Origin: Rhodopseudomonas rhenobacensis
GTDB taxonomy: Bacteria; Pseudomonadota; Alphaproteobacteria; Rhizobiales; Xanthobacteraceae
Assembly (NCBI RefSeq): GCF_014203125.1
Contig: NZ_JACHIH010000006.1
Location: 1-64,000, forward strand
Reading direction: 5' to 3'
Length of the DNA stretch: 64,000 nt
Shown: piece by piece, positions 37,929-46,711 of the stretch
Numbering within the stretch: position 1 is the stretch's first letter
How the letters are laid out: the number at the start of each line of letters is the position of its first letter
Translations under genes and position numbers: made by a program
Notes under the pieces: model-generated
The model's input: the letters and a program-made list of their open reading frames with translations, nothing else
What the model was told of the DNA's origin: nothing
Database searches by the model: none

Positions 37929-39710
37929 ATGCTTGCAAATCGATTTCGTCGCTCGATGATCGCTGCCGTCGCGCTGGCTGCGCTGCCGCTGTCCAGCCCG
38001 GTGCTGGCGCAGACGCCGGATCACCAGAACGACAGCTCGGTGCCGTTTCCATCCAGCCGCGATTTGAAATCGCTGACCACCGCGGGCAGCTACCTGGCGG
38101 CGCGCCACGCCAGCGTGCAGCGCGACGCCAATGCCGCCGCAACTTTCTATCGCTCCGCGTTGCGCTCCGATCCGAAGAACAACGAACTGTTGGACCGCGC
38201 CTTCATCTCGTCGCTGGCCGACGGCGACATCGACGAGGCGGTGAAGCTCGCCGATCGCATCCTGTCGATCGACAAGACCAACCGCGTGGCGCGGCTGGTG
38301 GTCGGCGTGCGCGACCTCAAGCAGAAGAAATACGCCGCTGCCCAGCAGAACATCAATCAGTCGGTGCGCGGCCCGATCACCGATCTGGTCGCGACGCTGA
38401 TTTCCGGATGGGCCAGCTTTGGTGCCGGCGACGTCAAGACCGCGGTGGCCAATATCGACAAGCTCGCCGGTCCGGAATGGTATCCGATCTTCAAGGACCT
38501 GCATTCGGGCATGATGCTGGATCTCGCGGGCAAGCAGAAGGACGCCGGCGTCCGGCTGGAGCGCGCCTACAAGCTCGACGACTCCGCGCTGCGGGTGGTC
38601 GACGCCTATGGCCGCTGGCTGTCGCGCAACAAGGACGACGCCGCAGCGACCGCGGTCTACGAGACGTTCGACAAGAAGCTGGCGCGCCATCCGTTGGTGC
38701 TGGAAGGCATCCGCGAGACCAAGGCCGGCAAGAAGCTGCCGCCGCTGGTCGATTCCGCGCAGGCCGGCGCCGCCGAAGCGCTGTACGGCATCGGCGCCTC
38801 GCTGACCCGGCGCGGCGGCGAGGATCTGGCGCTGGTCTATCTGCAGCTCGCGCTGTATCTGCAGCCGCAGCATTCGCTGGCGCTGTTGTCGCTCGGCGAT
38901 CTCTACGAGTCGGTGAAGAAGCCGCAGATGGCGATCCAGGCCTATGAGCGGGTGCCGGCGAGTTCGCCGTTGAAGCGCAACGCCCAGATCCAGCTCGCCA
39001 CCGATCTCGACGCCGCCGACCGCAGCGAAGAGGCGATCAAGATTCTCAAGGAAGTCACCGCCGAAGATCCGAAGGATCTCGAGGCGATCATGGCGCTCGG
39101 CAATATCGAGCGCGGCCGCAAGAAATTCGCCGATTGCGCGGTGACCTATTCGCAGGGCATCGACGTGTTGTCCGGCGCCGAGAAGAACAACTGGGTGTAT
39201 TACTACTTCCGCGGCATCTGCGAGGAGCGCTCCAAGCAATGGAGCAAGGCCGAGACCGACATGAAGAAGGCGCTCGAGCTGCAGCCCGAGCAACCGCACG
39301 TCTTGAACTATCTCGGCTATTCCTGGATCGACCAGGGCATCAATCTCGACGACGCCATGAAGATGATCAAGCGCGCGGTCGATCAGCGCCCGGATGACGG
39401 CTACATCGTCGATTCGCTCGGCTGGGCGTATTTCCGCATCGGCAATTACGAAGAGGCGGTGAAGAACCTCGAGCGCGCCATCGACCTGAAGCCGGAAGAT
39501 CCGACCATCAACGACCATCTCGGCGACGCCTATTGGCGGGTGGGTCGGACCTTGGAGGCTAAGTTCCAGTGGGTGCATGCCCGCGACCTGAAGCCCGAGG
39601 CCGACGAACTGCCGAAGATCGAGGCGAAGATCGAGAACGGCTTGCCGGAGGACGCCGGCGCGGCCGCGGCCTCTGCGGACAAGAAGAAAGAAGATGGCAA
39701 GGGCGGCTGA
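37929..39710 (+). CDS. Exported TPR-repeat protein
   Basis: The 593-residue protein begins with a signal peptide (MLANRFRRSMIAAVALAALPLSSPVLAQ) and is otherwise alpha-helical with tetratricopeptide repeats. Clear units in the C-terminal half are the LELQPEQPHVLNYLGYSWIDQG, VDQRPDDGYIVDSLGWAYFRIG and IDLKPEDPTINDHLGDAYWRVG regions, each spaced by 34 residues; more degenerate repeats fill the first 400. TPRs bind partner proteins. The last 30 residues are charged and Ala-rich. The stop codon overlaps the ispE start, indicating translational coupling, but a functional link is not obvious. The exact role is unknown. Confidence 0.88.
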   Translation: MLANRFRRSMIAAVALAALPLSSPVLAQTPDHQNDSSVPFPSSRDLKSLTTAGSYLAARHASVQRDANAAATFYRSALRSDPKNNELLDRAFISSLADGDIDEAVKLADRILSIDKTNRVARLVVGVRDLKQKKYAAAQQNINQSVRGPITDLVATLISGWASFGAGDVKTAVANIDKLAGPEWYPIFKDLHSGMMLDLAGKQKDAGVRLERAYKLDDSALRVVDAYGRWLSRNKDDAAATAVYETFDKKLARHPLVLEGIRETKAGKKLPPLVDSAQAGAAEALYGIGASLTRRGGEDLALVYLQLALYLQPQHSLALLSLGDLYESVKKPQMAIQAYERVPASSPLKRNAQIQLATDLDAADRSEEAIKILKEVTAEDPKDLEAIMALGNIERGRKKFADCAVTYSQGIDVLSGAEKNNWVYYYFRGICEERSKQWSKAETDMKKALELQPEQPHVLNYLGYSWIDQGINLDDAMKMIKRAVDQRPDDGYIVDSLGWAYFRIGNYEEAVKNLERAIDLKPEDPTINDHLGDAYWRVGRTLEAKFQWVHARDLKPEADELPKIEAKIENGLPEDAGAAAASADKKKEDGKGG

Positions 39711-40614
39711 GGTGAGTGACGTGGTGTCAGTGCCGGTGCTGCAGGATCAAGCGCGCGCCAAGGTCAATCTCACGCTGCGCGTGGTGAGCCGCCGCGTCGA
39801 CGGCTATCACGAGCTGGAAAGCGTGGTGGCGTTCGCCGACTGCGCCGACCGCCTGACGCTGCAGCCCGGAGTGCCGCTCGGCCTCAGCGCCACCGGGCCG
39901 CGCGTGGCCGAATGCGGCGCGACCTCGGACAACCTGGTGATCAAGGCGGCGCGGCTGCTCGGCGAACGCGTGCCCGATCTGCGCGGCGGCGAGTTTGCGC
40001 TCGACAAGCAATTGCCGATCGCGGCCGGCATCGGCGGCGGCTCGGCTGATGCCGCAGCCGCGTTGCGGCTGCTCGCGCAGACCAACGATCTGGCGCTGGA
40101 CGATCCCCGCTTGATTGACGCCGCGCGAAAAACCGGCGCCGACGTGCCGGTGTGCCTGGCGTCGCAATCCTGCATCATGACCGGGATCGGCGAAAATCTG
40201 CTGCCGCTGGCGCTGCCGGCGATGCCGGTGGTGATGGTCAATCCGCGCGTCGCGGTCGCCACCAAGGACGTGTTTGCGGCGCTCGGGCTGCGCAACGGTC
40301 AATTGCGGGTCGGCGTCACCGACGTGGTCACCGCGCCGAAATGGCCGGACAAATCCGCGCCGCTCGACGCCTGGATCGCGGTGCTCCGCGCGGGCACCAA
40401 CGATCTGGAAGCGCCGGCGAAGAAGCTGCAGCCGGTGATCGGCGAGGTGCTGGCGCTGCTCGGCAAGGCAGCGGGCGTGCGTCTGGCCCGGATGTCGGGC
40501 TCCGGCGCCACCTGCTTTGCGATCTTTGCCGACGCCGCCGCAGCCAAGGCCGCAGCGCAAGCCATCGCCGCCGCGCATCCCGACTGGTGGGTGCACGCCG
40601 GGACGCTGGGCTGA
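39694..40614 (+). CDS. ispE: 4-diphosphocytidyl-2-C-methyl-D-erythritol kinase
   Basis: This 306-residue GHMP kinase phosphorylates CDP-methylerythritol in the non-mevalonate isoprenoid pathway. It shows the N-terminal ARAKVNLTLRVVSRRVDGYHEL, the ATP-binding glycine loop PIAAGIGGGSADAAAALRLL (residues 103-122) and the C-terminal ARMSGSGATCFAIF. The ATG at 39694 overlaps the end of the TPR gene by 17 bases; a GTG at 39712, directly after the TPR stop, is an alternative start giving 300 residues. Downstream is a repeat-filled gap. Confidence 0.95.
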   Translation: MARAAEVSDVVSVPVLQDQARAKVNLTLRVVSRRVDGYHELESVVAFADCADRLTLQPGVPLGLSATGPRVAECGATSDNLVIKAARLLGERVPDLRGGEFALDKQLPIAAGIGGGSADAAAALRLLAQTNDLALDDPRLIDAARKTGADVPVCLASQSCIMTGIGENLLPLALPAMPVVMVNPRVAVATKDVFAALGLRNGQLRVGVTDVVTAPKWPDKSAPLDAWIAVLRAGTNDLEAPAKKLQPVIGEVLALLGKAAGVRLARMSGSGATCFAIFADAAAAKAAAQAIAAAHPDWWVHAGTLG

Positions 40615-41120
40615 CCGCAGTTTTTCATTGAGGAGAGGCGCATTCCTTCGGGTTGATGCGCTCGCTACCAATCACGCCGTCAATCCGGGGCGCGAGGGCA
40701 TCAGCCCGAGTGAACCCGGAATCTCGCGGCTGGTGCGAGGGCCGACCCTGCCGCAAGATTCCGGGTTCACTCGCAGCTTCGCTGCTCGTGCCCCGGAATG
40801 ACGCTGTTCGGTTTGCAGCCGGCACAAGGCCGATCGGCACGCCGGCTGATCTTCGCACCCGCGCAATGCAACCATCATTGGAAACGCTTTAGTCATATTT
40901 GCTCGCCAAGGTGAGGCAGAGGAAACTGCGGCGCATTTGCAAGGCCTGCCCCACAAGGCGGCTGCGCGCCGACGACAGGCACCCGGACACTTCGCAACGT
41001 CAGCATCCCAAGATCTGGGATGGCGCGCGTGGATCTCCGATCTGAGCTGAGACCAGGCGACTGCGGGCGCCGCTTAAGACATCCGCAGCATACCCCGCTC
41101 AACCCCATGGAAGGCTTGTC
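40615..41120. other. Intergenic region with a family 1 repeat
   Basis: A 506-bp gap. A family 1 palindrome spans about 40672-40803, with a nested CCCGGAATCTCG...GATTCCGGG pair. The rest (40804-41120) shows no gene I can support; the sequence before 41121 has GGAAGG near the next start codon. Confidence 0.65.
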
Positions 41121-41402
41121 ATGACCTATCGCATTCTCTCTCCGCGCGTTGCTGTCGCTGCCCTGGCGCTGTCGCTGCTCGGCCTCGTCGCCGTCGATAG
41201 CCGGCCGGCCGAAGCCGTGGTCTGCGGCCCGCGCGGCTGTGTCGCTGGCGCACCGCTTGCCCGCGCTGCCGTTGCCGGGCCGGTCGGTGTCGGTCGCGTC
41301 GGTGTCGGTCGTCCGGGCTACGGCGTCGGTCGTCCCGGCGTCGGCGTCGGTGGCGTCGGCCGCAACATGGGCGGCCCGGTCAATCGCGTCGGCCGCCGCT
41401 GA
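41121..41402 (+). CDS. Small exported Gly/Val-repeat protein
   Basis: A 93-residue protein with a signal peptide (VAVAALALSLLGLVAVDSRPAEA) and a mature part that begins VVCGPRGC (two cysteines, possibly a disulfide) followed by a low-complexity repeat of GVGRP/GVGVG units to the end. GGAAGG lies ten bases before the ATG. Similar short Gly-rich secreted proteins occur in Bradyrhizobiaceae with unknown function. The repeat may be structural or surface-associated; this is an inference from composition only. Confidence 0.75.
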   Translation: MTYRILSPRVAVAALALSLLGLVAVDSRPAEAVVCGPRGCVAGAPLARAAVAGPVGVGRVGVGRPGYGVGRPGVGVGGVGRNMGGPVNRVGRR

Positions 41403-41480
41403 GGCGTTTGACGCGTCCCCTGCGATCCGCAACATTGTTGAGCGCCGGGCTGCCGGCGCTCGACACGCTAAGTCATCAGT

Positions 41481-42503
41481 TCAGTGCGACCGCGCCAGGC
41501 AGAACGCCACCACCTGCTCCAGCGCCGTCTTCATCGGCGAGGGCGGGAACAGCGCCAGCGCGTCGACCGCCATCGCGCCGTAATGATGCGCGCGCTGGAT
41601 GGTGTCTTCGAGCGCGCGATGCTTGGTCATCAGCCCGATCGCCTGGTCGAGGTCGGCGTCGGCGATCTCGCCGCGCTCCAGCGCCTTGATCCAGAACGAG
41701 CGCTCGGCGTCGTTGCCGCGGCGGAACGCCAGCACCACCGGCAGCGTGATCTTGCCCTCGCGGAAATCGTCGCCGACATTCTTGCCGAGCTTGGCGGCCT
41801 TGCCGCCGTAGTCCAGCACGTCGTCGACCAGCTGGAAGGCGATGCCGAGATTCATGCCGAACGAGCGGCAGGCCGATTGCTCGGCCTTCGGCCGGCCGGC
41901 GATCGCGGGGCCCACTTCGCAGGCGGCGGCGAACAGTTCGGCGGTCTTGCCGCGGATCACCGCGAGATACTCGTCTTCCGTCGTGGCGGTATTCTTGGCC
42001 GCCGCGAGTTGCATCACCTCGCCCTCGGCAATCGTCGCCGCGGCGGAGGACAGGATGTCGAGCGCGCGCAGCGAACCGACCTCGACCATCATCCGGAACG
42101 CCTGGCCGAGCAGGAAGTCGCCGACCAGCACGCTGGCCTCGTTGCCCCACAGCATCCGCGCCGACTTCTTGCCGCGGCGCATTTCGCTCTCGTCGACCAC
42201 GTCGTCGTGCAGCAAGGTCGCGGTGTGCATGAACTCGACCGCGGCGGCGAGCTTGATATGGCCTTCGCCCGAATAGCCGGTGAGCTGCGCCATCGCCAGC
42301 GTCAGGTTCGGCCGCAGCCGCTTGCCGCCCGAGGAAATCAGGTGGTTGGCGACCTCGGGAATCATCGTCACTTCGGAGCCGGTGCGCGACAGGATGACGG
42401 CGTTGACGCGCTCCATATCGGCGGCGACAAGCGCGACGAGTTGATCTATCGAAGCGGTCGAGGGGCCCTCGAAAGGTACGATAACGGCCACGCTGGTCTC
42501 CAA
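41481..42503 (-). CDS. Polyprenyl (octaprenyl-type) diphosphate synthase
   Basis: The 340-residue protein is a long-chain trans-isoprenyl diphosphate synthase. The first Asp-rich motif is DDVVD (residues 100-104 with HD before it), the second DDVLD (227-231), and GGKRLRP (59-65) binds the allylic substrate. Such enzymes make the side chain of ubiquinone. The chain length (octa-, nona- or deca-) cannot be decided from sequence. Divergent from the next gene pair, with a shared intergenic region of about 190 bases. Confidence 0.93.
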   Translation of the reverse strand: METSVAVIVPFEGPSTASIDQLVALVAADMERVNAVILSRTGSEVTMIPEVANHLISSGGKRLRPNLTLAMAQLTGYSGEGHIKLAAAVEFMHTATLLHDDVVDESEMRRGKKSARMLWGNEASVLVGDFLLGQAFRMMVEVGSLRALDILSSAAATIAEGEVMQLAAAKNTATTEDEYLAVIRGKTAELFAAACEVGPAIAGRPKAEQSACRSFGMNLGIAFQLVDDVLDYGGKAAKLGKNVGDDFREGKITLPVVLAFRRGNDAERSFWIKALERGEIADADLDQAIGLMTKHRALEDTIQRAHHYGAMAVDALALFPPSPMKTALEQVVAFCLARSH

Positions 42504-42692
42504 AGTCCGAGGAGCGTCTCGTGTCCACCGAGCCGGCGGGCACGAAAGGCTCTGATTCCAAAGCTTGGTGCGCTATCGCCCCAAGGTCGAAGGTCACACT
42601 ATAACATTTGGTTTGCCGTGCAACGCGGCAACGCGGCAGGCGCCGCGCGGCTGGCCGGCAGCTATAATGCAGGGATCACGGGAGACGCAAGC

Positions 42693-42920
42693 GTGCGGGA
42701 ACTGGTGCGAACCAATGACGTGGTGCTGGTATCGGCGATCGGGGCGCTGCTCGACGGCGCCGGGATCCACCATCTGGTGCTGGACCAGAACATGAGCGTG
42801 ATCGAGGGCTCGGTCGGCGTGATCCCGCGCCGTATCCTGGTGCATGAGGACGACAATCGCGAGGCCCGGCAGGTGCTGACCGATGCCGGGCTGGCGCACG
42901 AGCTGCGCTCCGATGCCTGA
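42693..42920 (+). CDS. DUF2007 family protein
   Basis: This 75-residue protein starts at a GTG preceded by GGGAG. It reads VRELVRTNDVVLVSAIGALL, then HHLVLDQNMSVIEGSVGVIPRRILV, and ends near HELRSDA; this is the DUF2007 pattern (putative signal-transducing small domain). Its stop codon overlaps the next gene's start (ATGCCTGA), so the two are translationally coupled. Function of the family is not established. Confidence 0.85.
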   Translation: MRELVRTNDVVLVSAIGALLDGAGIHHLVLDQNMSVIEGSVGVIPRRILVHEDDNREARQVLTDAGLAHELRSDA

Positions 42921-43674
42921 GCCAACGGATCTGACCGAGGATGGCTTTCTCGGCGGCCGGCTGCGCTTGCGGCAGCCGAAATCCGGCCATCGCGCCGGTC
43001 ACGACGCCATGCTGCTGGCGGCGGCGACCGCGGCGCGACCGGGCGACCGGGTGGTCGACTTCGGTGCCGGCGTCGGCGCCGCGGGGCTGGCGCTGGCGCG
43101 TCGCGTTCGCGGCCTCGAATTGATGCTCGTCGAAATCGATCCCGCGCTGGCCGAGCTCGCGCGCGGCAATGCGGCGTTGAATGCGCTCTCAGCCGAAGTG
43201 TTGAGGCTCGACGTCACCGCCGGCGCCAATGCCTTCGCGGAGGCCGGGCTGTTTCCCGACAGCGTTGACGCCGTGCTGATGAACCCGCCGTTCAACGACG
43301 CCGCGCGGCACCGCGGCTCGCCCGACGCCGCCCGGCAGCGCGCTCATGTCGCGGCGCCGACCACGCTCGAGAGCTGGGTGCATGCGGCGCGGCGGGTTTT
43401 GAAATCCGGCGGCGACTTGACGCTGATCTGGCGCGCCGACGCGCTCGCCGAGGTGCTGGCCACACTCGATCGCGGCTTCGGCAGCCTGCTGATCCTGCCG
43501 GTACATGCCGAGCCCGAACGCCCGGCGATCCGGGTCTTGGTGCGGGCCACCAAAGGCGGACGCGCGCCGTTGGCGCTGCTGCAAGGCTTGATGCTGAAAG
43601 ACGAGGAGGGGGCGGAAACTCTCAGGGCCGCGGCGGTCCTGCGAGGAGAGGCGCTCCCTCTAGGGGCGGCTTGA
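42913..43674 (+). CDS. TrmN6-like tRNA1(Val) adenine-N6 methyltransferase
   Basis: The 253-residue protein is a class I SAM methyltransferase with motif I VVDFGAGVGAAGLALA (about residues 48-63) and the NPPF amino-methylase motif MNPPFND (about 117-123), which mark N6-adenine or related base methylation. The N-terminal RQPKSGHRAGHDAMLL (about 21-36) is diagnostic of the YfiC/TrmN6 group, which modifies A37 of tRNA1(Val). A start at 42883 is open but this ATG overlaps the DUF2007 stop by eight bases, the normal arrangement. Confidence 0.87.
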   Translation: MPEPTDLTEDGFLGGRLRLRQPKSGHRAGHDAMLLAAATAARPGDRVVDFGAGVGAAGLALARRVRGLELMLVEIDPALAELARGNAALNALSAEVLRLDVTAGANAFAEAGLFPDSVDAVLMNPPFNDAARHRGSPDAARQRAHVAAPTTLESWVHAARRVLKSGGDLTLIWRADALAEVLATLDRGFGSLLILPVHAEPERPAIRVLVRATKGGRAPLALLQGLMLKDEEGAETLRAAAVLRGEALPLGAA

Positions 43675-43710
43675 TGCCGCAATGGTCTGCGCGGTTTTTG
43701 AGCAACCGGA

Positions 43711-43809
43711 TTATTGCCGCAGCGTTTTGGACTCCGGCTCGGCGGTCGCGGTGAAACGCACCGCGGTCAGAAGTGCGCCGAACAACGTCACCAGCAGATA
43801 GATTTTCAT
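43711..43809 (-). CDS. Small hydrophobic protein (32 residues)
   Basis: A 32-codon frame on the minus strand has a strong ribosome-binding site (GGAGAAG six bases before the ATG). It encodes a hydrophobic start, KIYLLVTLFGALLTAV, and a short polar tail ending in TLRQ. It could be a single-helix membrane microprotein. It lies in the 245-bp gap between the methyltransferase and protease genes. No homologue family is recognised. Confidence 0.55.
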   Translation of the reverse strand: MKIYLLVTLFGALLTAVRFTATAEPESKTLRQ

Positions 43810-43919
43810 GTTCTTCTCCACCGCCAATTGCCGCTTATATAACGATTGCAATGCAAAATGCGTTCCAGGGATGTTGGTAAGTGCAAAGTAAACGGCATTG
43901 ATTAATTTTGAGGTAACTT

Positions 43920-44822
43920 ATGAGCGATCCGACGGCACAACAGGCGGCACCGGGCACTTTGGAGAAACTACTTGGCTGGCTGCCGGAGCGCTGGCGGCCG
44001 GGGAAAGTGGTGGTGCCGGTGGTGCGGCTGTCCGGCGTGATCGGCGCGGTAACGCCGTTGCGGCCGGGGCTTTCGCTCGCCGGCACCGCGAAAATGCTGG
44101 ACCGTGCGTTCGCCACCCGAGGCGCCAAGGCGGTGGCGCTGGTGATCAATTCGCCCGGCGGCTCGCCGGTGCAGTCACGACAGATTTACCTGCGGATCCG
44201 CCAGCTCGCCTTGGAGAAGAAACTGCCGGTGCTGGCCTTCGTCGAGGACGTCGCGGCGTCCGGCGGCTACATGCTGGCCTGCGCGGCGGATGAGATCTAC
44301 GTCGACCCGTCGTCGATCGTCGGCTCGATCGGCGTGGTCGGCGGCACCTTCGGTTTTCCGGAGCTGTTGAAGAAGATCGGCGTCGAGCGACGGCTGTACA
44401 CCGCCGGCGAACACAAGGCGCAGCTCGATCCGTTCCTGCCCGAGGACCCCGACGACGTCGCCCGCGTCAAGGCGCTGCAGCGGGAGATCCACGCGCTGTT
44501 CATCTCATTGGTCAAGGACAGCCGCGGCGCTAAGCTGAAAGGCGCCGAGGACGTGCTGTTCTCCGGCGAATATTGGGCCGGCGGCACCTCGGTGACGCTG
44601 GGCTTGACCGACGGCATCGGCGATCTGCGCAGCGCGTTGCGGGCGCGGTACGGCGACAAGGTCCGCATGCCGGTGATCGCGCCGCCGTCCGGCATGCTGT
44701 CCGGACTGTTCGGCCGCCGTTCGGCGTCGACGCTCGGGTCGTTCGACGCGGTGGCCGACTTGCCGGATCAGCTGATTTCGGCATTGGAAACCCGCGCCAT
44801 ATGGGCAAAATATGGCTTTTGA
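43920..44822 (+). CDS. S49-family serine protease (SppA/SohB-like)
   Basis: This 300-residue protein is a signal-peptide-peptidase-A-type protease with a Ser-Lys dyad: Ser114 in VAASGGYMLACAADEIY and Lys166 in GEHKAQLDPF. The oxyanion-region motif INSPGGSP (77-84) and the GSIGVVGG segment (135-142) are also present. It has no transmembrane segment at its N-terminus, unlike SppA or SohB, so it may be cytoplasmic or peripherally bound. GAGG lies before the ATG. It is followed by a small protein gene on the same strand. Confidence 0.9.
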   Translation: MSDPTAQQAAPGTLEKLLGWLPERWRPGKVVVPVVRLSGVIGAVTPLRPGLSLAGTAKMLDRAFATRGAKAVALVINSPGGSPVQSRQIYLRIRQLALEKKLPVLAFVEDVAASGGYMLACAADEIYVDPSSIVGSIGVVGGTFGFPELLKKIGVERRLYTAGEHKAQLDPFLPEDPDDVARVKALQREIHALFISLVKDSRGAKLKGAEDVLFSGEYWAGGTSVTLGLTDGIGDLRSALRARYGDKVRMPVIAPPSGMLSGLFGRRSASTLGSFDAVADLPDQLISALETRAIWAKYGF

Positions 44823-44922
44823 GGGTCGCCGCGCCGCGCCATTTGGTCCCGCCGCCGCCGATTGAAGGCGGCGGGCGGTTGCGCAATGATGCGGTGGTGA
44901 ATCGCAAATTGAGGATCGACCG

Positions 44923-45117
44923 ATGCCGCCGCTGATCGCCGTCGCTGCCGCCCTGGGCGGCCTTGCCGTGGTGCGCTGGGCTTACCGGACCGCGCAGCGC
45001 ATCAACCAGGAGCTCGAAGAGGTGCGCCATGCGGTGCTGAACGAGCAGCAGCCGCAGCCCGCCAAGATTCCGACGCTGCGCCGCGATCCCGTCACCGGCG
45101 CCTATCGGCCCGGCTAG
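44923..45117 (+). CDS. Small single-helix membrane protein
   Basis: A 64-residue protein with GAGG upstream. The N-terminal helix PPLIAVAAALGGLAVVRWAY is hydrophobic; the rest is charged (RTAQRINQELEEVRHAVLNEQ) and ends DPVTGAYRPG. It follows the S49 protease by 100 bases on the same strand, so it is possibly co-transcribed. No known function. Confidence 0.7.
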   Translation: MPPLIAVAAALGGLAVVRWAYRTAQRINQELEEVRHAVLNEQQPQPAKIPTLRRDPVTGAYRPG

Positions 45118-45667
45118 AGACTCTTCGAGTTAGATTGATGCGCTAAGATTCCCCGGCTGTCATTCCGAGGCGCGAGCAGCGTCAGCTGCGAGCGAGCCCG
45201 GAATCCATAACCCCTGCAGGGAGTATGGATTGCGGACCTGCTCGTTCTTCGAACTCGCAATCCGGAATGACGGCTGTCATGGGTCAGATGCTGCCATCTC
45301 AACCGAAAATGCTCGGGTGGCCGTTGCGGCCACACTTGCGCCGGCCTCCGGGCGAGGCACCACCCTGGAGACCGGCTAGCAAGCTTGGAGGTTTTCGAAA
45401 TGCCTCAGCAGGCTGAGGCGTTTCCGCACGGCTGGCTTGGCCTTGCGCCGGCCGATCGCTGTAGGCACGCAGCGTCGAACGGACCCAAGATTTGGGCCGG
45501 ATTCCCTAACAATCGGAAAATGCCCGATCTGCCCGCTCCGGCATGGTGAATGCCGGGTTAATGCGGCCGGCATCGGGGGCCATCGGCGGGGCACATTGCC
45601 TTGATTCCGCAGGGCTGCGCCGATACGGTCCGCGCGCTTTCCATCCCTCGCGAATCCAAAGCCGATC
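45118..45667. other. Region upstream of glyQ, with repeats and hairpins
   Basis: A 550-bp gap. A family 1 palindrome spans about 45158-45272. Beyond it are a GTGGCCG/CGGCCAC hairpin (45317-45333) and a 12-base, nearly perfect hairpin AAATGCCTCAGC/GCTGAGGCGTTT (45398-45409 with 45412-45423). These may be part of a glyQ leader, terminator or small RNA. No protein gene is supported. Confidence 0.6.
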
Positions 45668-46630
45668 ATGGACATTCTTCCCCCGCATATGCGCCCGGAA
45701 CGCTCGTTCCAGGGACTGATCCTGGCGTTGCAGCGCTATTGGGCGGACTACGGCTGCGTCATCCTGCAGCCCTACGACATGGAGGTCGGCGCCGGCACCT
45801 TCCATCCCGCCACCACGCTGCGCGCGCTCGGCCCGAAGCCGTGGCGCGCCGCCTATGTGCAGCCGTCGCGGCGGCCGAAGGACGGCCGCTACGGCGAGAA
45901 CCCGAACCGGCTGCAGCATTACTACCAGTTTCAGGCGATCCTGAAGCCGTCGCCGCCGGACATCCAGGAGCTTTATCTGAAGTCGCTGGCCGCCATCGGC
46001 GTCGACTCGCATCTGCACGACATCCGCTTCGTCGAGGACGATTGGGAGAGCCCGACGCTGGGCGCCTGGGGGCTCGGCTGGGAGTGCTGGTGCGACGGCA
46101 TGGAAGTCTCGCAGTTCACCTATTTCCAGCAGGTTGCGGGCGTCGAATGCGCGCCGGTGGCCGGCGAACTGACCTACGGCCTCGAGCGCCTCGCCATGTA
46201 TGTGCAGGGCGTCGACCGGGTCTATGACCTCAACTTCAACGGTCGCGACGGCGCCGACAAGGTGACCTATGGCGACGTGTTCCTGCAGGCCGAGAAGGAA
46301 TATTCCCGGCACAATTTCGAGCACTCCGACGCCGCCATGCTGTTCGAGCAGTTCAAGATGGCGGAGACCGCCTGCCAGAACTATCTCGCCGCCGGCTGGG
46401 AGAACGACAAGCACGAGGCGCATCTGATGGCGCTGCCGGCCTACGACCAGTGCATCAAGGCCAGCCACGCTTTCAATTTGCTCGACGCCCGCGGCGTGAT
46501 CTCGGTGACCGAGCGGCAGAGCTACATTTTGCGCGTCCGCGAACTGGCGAAAGCCTGCGGCCAAGCCTGGCTGCACACCGAGGCGGGTGGGGCGGGGGTG
46601 GGGGCGGCTGCTCCAAGTGGCGCCTGTTAG
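45668..46630 (+). CDS. glyQ: Glycyl-tRNA synthetase alpha subunit
   Basis: The 320-residue protein is the catalytic alpha subunit of the alpha2-beta2 glycyl-tRNA synthetase. It begins with the family pattern [20 protein letters not shown] and holds [33 protein letters not shown] (motif 3) and [13 protein letters not shown]. The normal C-terminal part ends near AWLHTEAGG. The last residues, [11 protein letters not shown], are encoded by a G-rich stretch like that of a dispersed repeat, next to the fic insertion, so the tail may have been altered by that event. In most relatives glyS follows directly. Confidence 0.95.
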   Translation: MDILPPHMRPERSFQGLILALQRYWADYGCVILQPYDMEVGAGTFHPATTLRALGPKPWRAAYVQPSRRPKDGRYGENPNRLQHYYQFQAILKPSPPDIQELYLKSLAAIGVDSHLHDIRFVEDDWESPTLGAWGLGWECWCDGMEVSQFTYFQQVAGVECAPVAGELTYGLERLAMYVQGVDRVYDLNFNGRDGADKVTYGDVFLQAEKEYSRHNFEHSDAAMLFEQFKMAETACQNYLAAGWENDKHEAHLMALPAYDQCIKASHAFNLLDARGVISVTERQSYILRVRELAKACGQAWLHTEAGGAGVGAAAPSGAC

Positions 46631-46658
46631 ATCATACTTGCTTCCTACAGTCGGCTGG

Positions 46659-46692
46659 CAGATTATACAAAATGCCAATTTGGTATAATCTG
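46659..46692 (+). promoter_or_regulatory. Palindromic operator/promoter of the fic gene
   Basis: CAGATTATAC (46659-46668) and GTATAATCTG (46683-46692) form a perfect ten-base inverted repeat separated by 14 bases. The right arm contains TATAAT, a consensus -10, so a bound repressor would block the promoter. The sequence is AT-rich compared with its surroundings and lies 20-53 bases before the fic ATG. The fic product has a C-terminal winged helix that could bind here (inference). Confidence 0.7.
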
Positions 46693-46711
46693 TCCTGGTG
46701 GGTGCTACCAA

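Noticed and set aside
45300-45430. Possible tRNA or 6S-like RNA upstream of glyQ
   Set aside because: The hairpins do not make a cloverleaf, no T-loop GGTTCRA is present, and I could not match a 6S pattern, so it is listed only as hairpins.
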